Shown: positions 59,511 through 64,000 of the stretch, piece by piece
Numbering within the stretch: the first letter of the stretch is position 1
How the letters are laid out: each line of letters starts with the position of its first letter
Source: Selaginella tamariscina
Lineage: Eukaryota > Streptophyta > Lycopodiopsida > Selaginellales > Selaginellaceae
Assembly: GCA_003024785.1 (NCBI GenBank)
Contig: PUQB01000146.1
Span: 434,799 to 498,798 of the forward strand
Length of the DNA stretch: 64,000 bases
Direction: 5' to 3'
Notes under the pieces: generated by a model
The model's database searches: none
Seen by the model: the letters and a program-made list of their open reading frames with translations, nothing else
Told to the model about the DNA's origin: nothing
Made by a program: the position numbers and the translations under genes

Positions 59511-60090
59511 GGTTTAGGGTTTAGGGTTTAGGGTTTTGGATTTAGGATGGATCATGCATGGTGTGTATGTATGAGAGAAGAGAGAGTGTTGAAAAATTAT
59601 TTTTGTACACATTGCATATATTAGTACACATATATACTTACACATATTATACACAGATATACATACATAGTATATGAGAGAAGAGAGACAGTACATATTA
59701 TGGATCATGCATGGTGTGTATTATACACACAGACATACATACATATTAGTACATAATATTGAGAGACCGAGTACATATTATAGATCATGCATGGTGTGTA
59801 TGTTTGAGAGAAGAGAGACAGTACATATTAACATGGATCATGCATGGTGTGTATGTATGAGAGAAGACAGAAAGTACACATATATACATACAGAGTACAC
59901 ATATATACATGCACACGTGTATACACACAGACATACATACATATTACATGAGTAAATTCATTGTGTTACATATTAGGGTTTAGGGTTTAGGGTTTAGGAT
60001 GGATCATGCATGGTGTGAAGAGAGAGTGTTGAAAAATTATTTTTGTACACACATGTATACACAGGGTTTAGGGTTTAGGGTTTAGGGTTT
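59511..60090 (+). repeat. Interstitial telomere-type tracts within tandem repeats
   Basis: TTTAGGG tandem runs of about three to four units at 59511-59536, 59973-59998 and 60064-60090. They are interspersed with 80-100-bp units containing GGATCATGCATGGTGTGTAT and AGAGAAGAGAGACAGTAC. The stretch from a telomere tract through GTTGAAAAATTATTTTTGTA occurs twice (59541 and 59998). Confidence 0.9.
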
Positions 60091-60109
60091 GCTCCCAACA
60101 AGCTTAATA

Positions 60110-61440
60110 TAAATATTACACATGTAAATTCAATGTGTTACATACACACAGATTGAGTACATATATCATACATGCGTTGAACATGATGTTTTCAATAAAG
60201 AAGCAACATATTTCTTCAGTTTGGTTTAGGGTTGTGCATGTGTGTGCATATGTGTTTTTGTAAGTTCTTGTAATGCGTGTGTAAATTTATGATTGTGTTT
60301 ATATATGTGTGCAAAACAAACATCGAATAATTAAAAAATAATATTAATAAACACACTATGAACATATTTTAAATTATACATAATAATATATGATTTTATC
60401 TAATATATAGCCATATATAGTTTTAATAATATATATTAATTTAATATTGATAAAAAGGTTTAACATTGAAATATTCTTGAAATAATAAGAAATTAATTGA
60501 GAAAATCCCATTAATATATACAAATGTAAATTAAGTACTCAAATAATTAACTAAATTAATTATCATAATCATGTTTAATATTGGAATATTCTTGGAATAA
60601 TAAGAAAATAATAAAGAATATCCCATTAATATAAAGAAGATTAATTACTCAAGTAATTAAGGAAATGATATTAATATATATATTAAAACTATATATGACT
60701 ATATATTAGATAAAATGATGTATTATTATGTATAATTTAAAATATGTTCATAGTGTGTATTAATTTAATATTGATAATAAGGTTTAACACATGAATATTC
60801 TTGAAATAATAACAAATTAATTGAGAAAATCCCATTAATATATACAAATGTAGAATAATTACTGCAATAATTAAGAACAAGACTAATTTAATTATGATAA
60901 TCAGGTTTAATATTAGAATATTCTTCAAATATTAATAAAATATTAAAGAATATCCCATTGATACTAGGAAATGAAAACTAAATACTCGAGTAATTAAGAA
61001 AATAATAATAATAAACAGACTATGAATATATTTTAAATGATACATAATAATATATCAATTTATTTATTGTATAAGTATATATTTATATATATATATATAA
61101 TAAATATACTTGAATACTAAGAATGTAGAATATAGTCTAAAATTTCGTAATATTAAACAGCTTGAATCACTTGAATAACATTAAATGCAATTTTAAAATA
61201 CTCATTGGAACTGGAGAGTATATATGTCAGAGTGTCGGATATTTGTGTCAACTCATCTTAAATTTTATTTTCTGTTCTTTTTTAAAAAATTTGAATTTCT
61301 GACATATGTATTGTCGGTCTGACATGTAAATTTGAAAATGCATTTAATTTCCCACTCAAATTCAGATCTGGTTCTTTCTCCGGCAAGGGTTTCTTCATTT
61401 CTGTATTTTTCACTCTTTAGATCTTCTTTTTTTTTTTTAG
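60110..61440. repeat. AT-rich internal region of X, inverted partner of 49900-51230
   Basis: No gene. Diverged tandem units with GAATATTCTTG, TTAATTACTC and ATATATAGCCATATATAG-like words. It is the reverse complement of the corresponding part of Y. Confidence 0.8.
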
Positions 61441-61516
61441 TGATCATCTCAGGAGCGAGATTAAATTGGGTGCTATTCTTTATAGGAAAGCACGGCGCCT
61501 TCAGTGCTGTTTACAA
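61440..61516 (+). promoter_or_regulatory. Possible 5' untranslated exon of the DUF7869-like gene
   Basis: A segment conserved with 49850-49930 of Y ends TGCTGTTTACAA followed by GTAAGTATT, a strong donor. The next acceptor, TTATGTGCAG at 62464, precedes the start codon. The implied intron (61517-62464) contains array 3. Confidence 0.45.
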
Positions 61517-61682
61517 GTAAGTATTATAAACAAATTTAAAAATACTTATAAAGATTCACTCTCTTACATTCTCTCTTAAAATTACAATTTAGGGGTTTAG
61601 GAATGCATTAGGATTATAATATATTCCGTTAGGGATTTATCCCGTTTAAATATCCTTTTAACTTAATATTCTAGGTTAACCG

Positions 61683-62316
61683 GGGCGGCGGGATTAATCC
61701 GGCCATTTCTTTTTCGCCTCTTCGAAGAGGTGGCGGGATTAATCCCGCCACCATCTCTCGGGCAATGCTTCTCCGCCACTGAAAAAGAGTGGCGGGATTA
61801 ATCCCGCCGATAACCTTCTCAACTGATGAAGAGTTACCAGAATTTATTAGAAAGAGTTGTCGGCGGGATTAATCCCGCCAACCATTTTAGGAGGCAGGGA
61901 AGGGGTGGCGGGATTAATCTCGCCACCACATCCCTGTTTTAAGGATTTGGGGACAGGATTTATCCCGAGATCTCTTTGAAATCATAGTTTTGGAGAGAGT
62001 TATGTGCGGGTTTAATCCCGCCACCCATTCCCCGTCGTAAGAATTGTGGGCGGGATTAATCCCGCCGACTCCTCCGAAGGAGAGCCGGCGGGATTAATCC
62101 CGCCGCCTCTTCCTCCTCGGGGAGTCGGCGGGATTAATCCCGCCGGACTCCCTCCGGGAGGAAGAGTCGGCGGGATTAATCCCGCCGGACTCCCGGGAGG
62201 GAGTCCAAGGCGGGATTAATCCCGCCGACTCTCTCCGAAGGGGTTGAGTCGGCGGCGGGATTAATCCCGCCGACCGTTCCTCGTCGGAGGGATTCGTGGG
62301 CGGGATTAATCCCGCC
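61683..62316. repeat. Palindrome array 3 (about 14 sites)
   Basis: About 14 copies of GGCGGGATTAATCCCGCC, most perfect. Centres near 62057, 62095, 62135, 62177, 62217, 62262 and 62307 are 38-45 bp apart. Spacers here are themselves partly inverted (CCTCCGAAGGAG, CCCTCCGGGAGG). It ends 155 bp before the DUF7869 start codon and is the less decayed inverted counterpart of array 1. Confidence 0.95.
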
Positions 62317-62470
62317 CATCAGTTGTATTAATCAAACATGAGATATTATCTCTAAACATAATTATGTATTATTGCATATGCATATTATTAAGTAACCGTA
62401 ATTCAGATTTCTTAGAAATATTGCATAAACAGATATCATAAATAATACAATTATTTATGTGCAGGACAAT

Positions 62471-64000
62471 ATGTTTAATACTGGAGATAAAGTATGTCTT
62501 CTTCGGAACAACGAGATAGTTGGCACTGGAACTGTGGAAGTTCGAGATAATAATGCATCATGTCACAATATTGCCCAAGGATCTTGTGTGTACGTATGGG
62601 TGAACACCATTTACAAGCATGTTGAGGTTCTGGGAATGGAATTTGAGGAGGGTTCTCCTGTATTGTGGAATTTGGATGAAGTCAAGGCTGACACAGAATA
62701 TGCAGAGTCACAAACAAATAGTAGCACGAGTTTACCAGATGATGGCTTGCCTGCTGTGATGGATGAGGTGATTCTCTTTCTTCGTGAGATTGAAGTCGGA
62801 AGAGGCATCATCACAGCTATAAATCCAATGGAAGCAGTGTCAGAAGAGAAACTAGGGTCCGACTTCGTGGGTGTAGTTGTGACAGAGGTTTCACCTAATG
62901 GCACATTGTATCCTGGATCCCTCGTGAGGTGGCGAACATCTGAATTAAGACGGCAAGATGGTTCAACATATTCTGGGTTGGATTTCAATAATAACAACCC
63001 GGAAGAACAACTCATATTTGAAGAGGTTCCTTGCATTGGTCCTATTGTAAGAAAAAGGCGATTCATGGGTTGTAGATCTTCCCCTGCAAGTTTCAGCAAG
63101 AGGGTAAAGATGGATCCTACATCTTCCGAAAGTGTTACGAGCATTTCCACGATTGACTGTTGCAAGAAGAAGTGTTGTCAGATGGCAGACCGGAATGAAA
63201 TTACCCAATGTAGACATGTCTTTCGTATGCTCACCCAAAAGCAAAGGCATGAGTTTGTATATGCTGCACTAACTGGGTGTATTGATGGAATGGCCTCGGA
63301 CACAGGTTATCAGAGTACATCCATGGTATTTAATAAGGTGGCCATCTGCTTCAAAGCTTGGTACAGTATATACGGGATCCCAAAGACCACGTTCTACCGT
63401 CGGAGGGATGAGTGGCTAGATGGAGCGCGAACCTCAGTTCATGGGAACACTCGCTTGGTCAAAACCCGCTCTCACATCATGGCAGCCATAGAGATACTCA
63501 AGGCTTTTGTGGAAGCAAATGCAGACAGGATGCCTCACAAATGCCGAACCACAAATGCAGGGGTCAGGGAAAATCTCAAGGTTTTACCTTCAATCTACAC
63601 TCAATTGAAACTGTGTGAACATGTGAACAAGTGCCTCAGTTTGATGGGGCTCCAAGCAATCTGCACTGGTACCTTCAACAACATATGGAATACTCATTTT
63701 AAGGATGTGGAGATTGCAAAACACTCTAGCTTTTCTAAGTGTGACACTTGTACATCATTGAAGGCTGCAGAGGCTTGTGCAAAAACCTTGGTGGAGATCA
63801 CTACCATTCAAAGGAAGATGGAGGCCCACATGATTGCACAACAAACTTGCCGGTCTCAGTACTATGCACACCGCATGCTTTCTGTGTCACGCCCATCAGA
63901 GTACCTGTGCTTGATCCATGACAAGATGGATCATTCAAAGACCAGCATTCCAAAGCTCTTTGCAACACCAAAGTGCCTTGGAAATGTCATGAAACTTCCG
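62471..64000 (+). CDS. DUF7869-like transposon protein, intact as far as seen
   Basis: Open from ATG 62471 to the window end, at least 510 residues without a stop. The start is chosen because it follows a GTGCAG acceptor by six bases and begins MFNTGDKVCLLRNN. The N-terminus (about residues 1-75, SCVYVWVNTIYKHVEVLGME then SPVLWNLDEV) resembles the small N-terminal domain of plant transposon proteins such as DUF8039. Next come acidic and basic linkers, the cysteine cluster DCCKKKCCQ, TTFYRRRDEW, VHGNTRLVKT, RMPHKCRTTN, SKCDTCTSLK and LIHDKMD (D at residue 484). The later motifs seen in copies a and b lie beyond the window. It is transcribed outward from the central region, toward the right TIR. 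I infer transposase because all three copies of the element end carry it. The family has no confirmed activity that I know of. Confidence 0.75.
   Translation, partial: MFNTGDKVCLLRNNEIVGTGTVEVRDNNASCHNIAQGSCVYVWVNTIYKHVEVLGMEFEEGSPVLWNLDEVKADTEYAESQTNSSTSLPDDGLPAVMDEVILFLREIEVGRGIITAINPMEAVSEEKLGSDFVGVVVTEVSPNGTLYPGSLVRWRTSELRRQDGSTYSGLDFNNNNPEEQLIFEEVPCIGPIVRKRRFMGCRSSPASFSKRVKMDPTSSESVTSISTIDCCKKKCCQMADRNEITQCRHVFRMLTQKQRHEFVYAALTGCIDGMASDTGYQSTSMVFNKVAICFKAWYSIYGIPKTTFYRRRDEWLDGARTSVHGNTRLVKTRSHIMAAIEILKAFVEANADRMPHKCRTTNAGVRENLKVLPSIYTQLKLCEHVNKCLSLMGLQAICTGTFNNIWNTHFKDVEIAKHSSFSKCDTCTSLKAAEACAKTLVEITTIQRKMEAHMIAQQTCRSQYYAHRMLSVSRPSEYLCLIHDKMDHSKTSIPKLFATPKCLGNVMKLP

Larger units (their letters stand above)
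51275..64000 (+). mobile_element. Giant TIR element X (left end inside window, right end beyond)
   Basis: Left terminus TGCACGTTGTAACTAAAGTG at 51275. Its parts are a left arm on the minus strand (HAD-like gene, ParB/methyltransferase-like gene), array 2, microsatellites, telomere-like tracts, an AT-rich divergent promoter region, array 3 and a plus-strand DUF7869-like gene running off the window. By alignment with copy a, whose end is at 3352, the right terminus is expected near 66.0 kb, giving an element of about 14.7 kb. The left flank is internal sequence of element Y. Confidence 0.7.

Noticed and set aside
59511-60090. True chromosome end
   Set aside because: Tracts are only three to four units long and are followed by more than 3 kb of element sequence.

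Overview
The window looks like repeat-rich nuclear DNA of a land plant. The evidence is three short TTTAGGG telomere-type tracts near 59.5-60.1 kb, Ty3/gypsy (chromovirus) and Ty1/copia retrotransposon remnants, a plant-type hAT element with an 8-bp target duplication, and a DRB-like double-stranded-RNA-binding gene with plant-type introns. Base composition is AT-rich except for the palindrome arrays. I cannot name the species. Almost nothing here is an intact ordinary gene; most coding DNA is transposon-derived and broken by frameshifts.

Layout. 1-3352 is the right end of a large terminal-inverted-repeat (TIR) element. 3353-14612 is a nested stack: an old chromovirus (G2a), interrupted by a short gypsy element (G1a, 3576-7326) and by a 5.2-kb TIR transposon with a multi-exon transposase-like gene (9136-14342). 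14613-28950 is a block that recurs at 38802-45070. The first copy additionally carries a hAT element (17745-20710) and a second short gypsy (G1b, 21171-24818). 28981-33000 holds tandem repeats, the DRB-like gene and a copia remnant on the minus strand. 33729-38801 is a full-length but decayed chromovirus (G2b).

45071 to the end of the window is the most unusual part. One 14-15-kb element (X) begins at 51275 and should end about 2 kb beyond the window. It appears to sit inside, or be fused to, the right half of a second copy (Y, 45071-51274, inverted). X has two divergent arms. The left arm encodes an FCP1/HAD-like phosphatase and a ParB-like domain joined to a degenerate DNA-methyltransferase-like domain. 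The right arm encodes a DUF7869-like protein that I take to be the transposase. About 65 copies of an 18-bp perfect or near-perfect palindrome, GGCGGGATTAATCCCGCC, spaced mostly 38-49 bp apart where measured, lie in three arrays. Each array is on the 5' side of one of these genes, probably inside its first intron. One more copy lies in an intron of the ParB-like gene. Between the divergent promoters are microsatellites and telomere-like tracts.

Working idea (inference): X is a eukaryotic TIR transposon that has acquired a ParB-type DNA-binding module and carries its own dense array of palindromic sites, analogous to a parS or iteron cluster. The arrays may serve transposition, copy-number control, segregation or silencing. 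The sequence alone supports the parts list and architecture, not the function.
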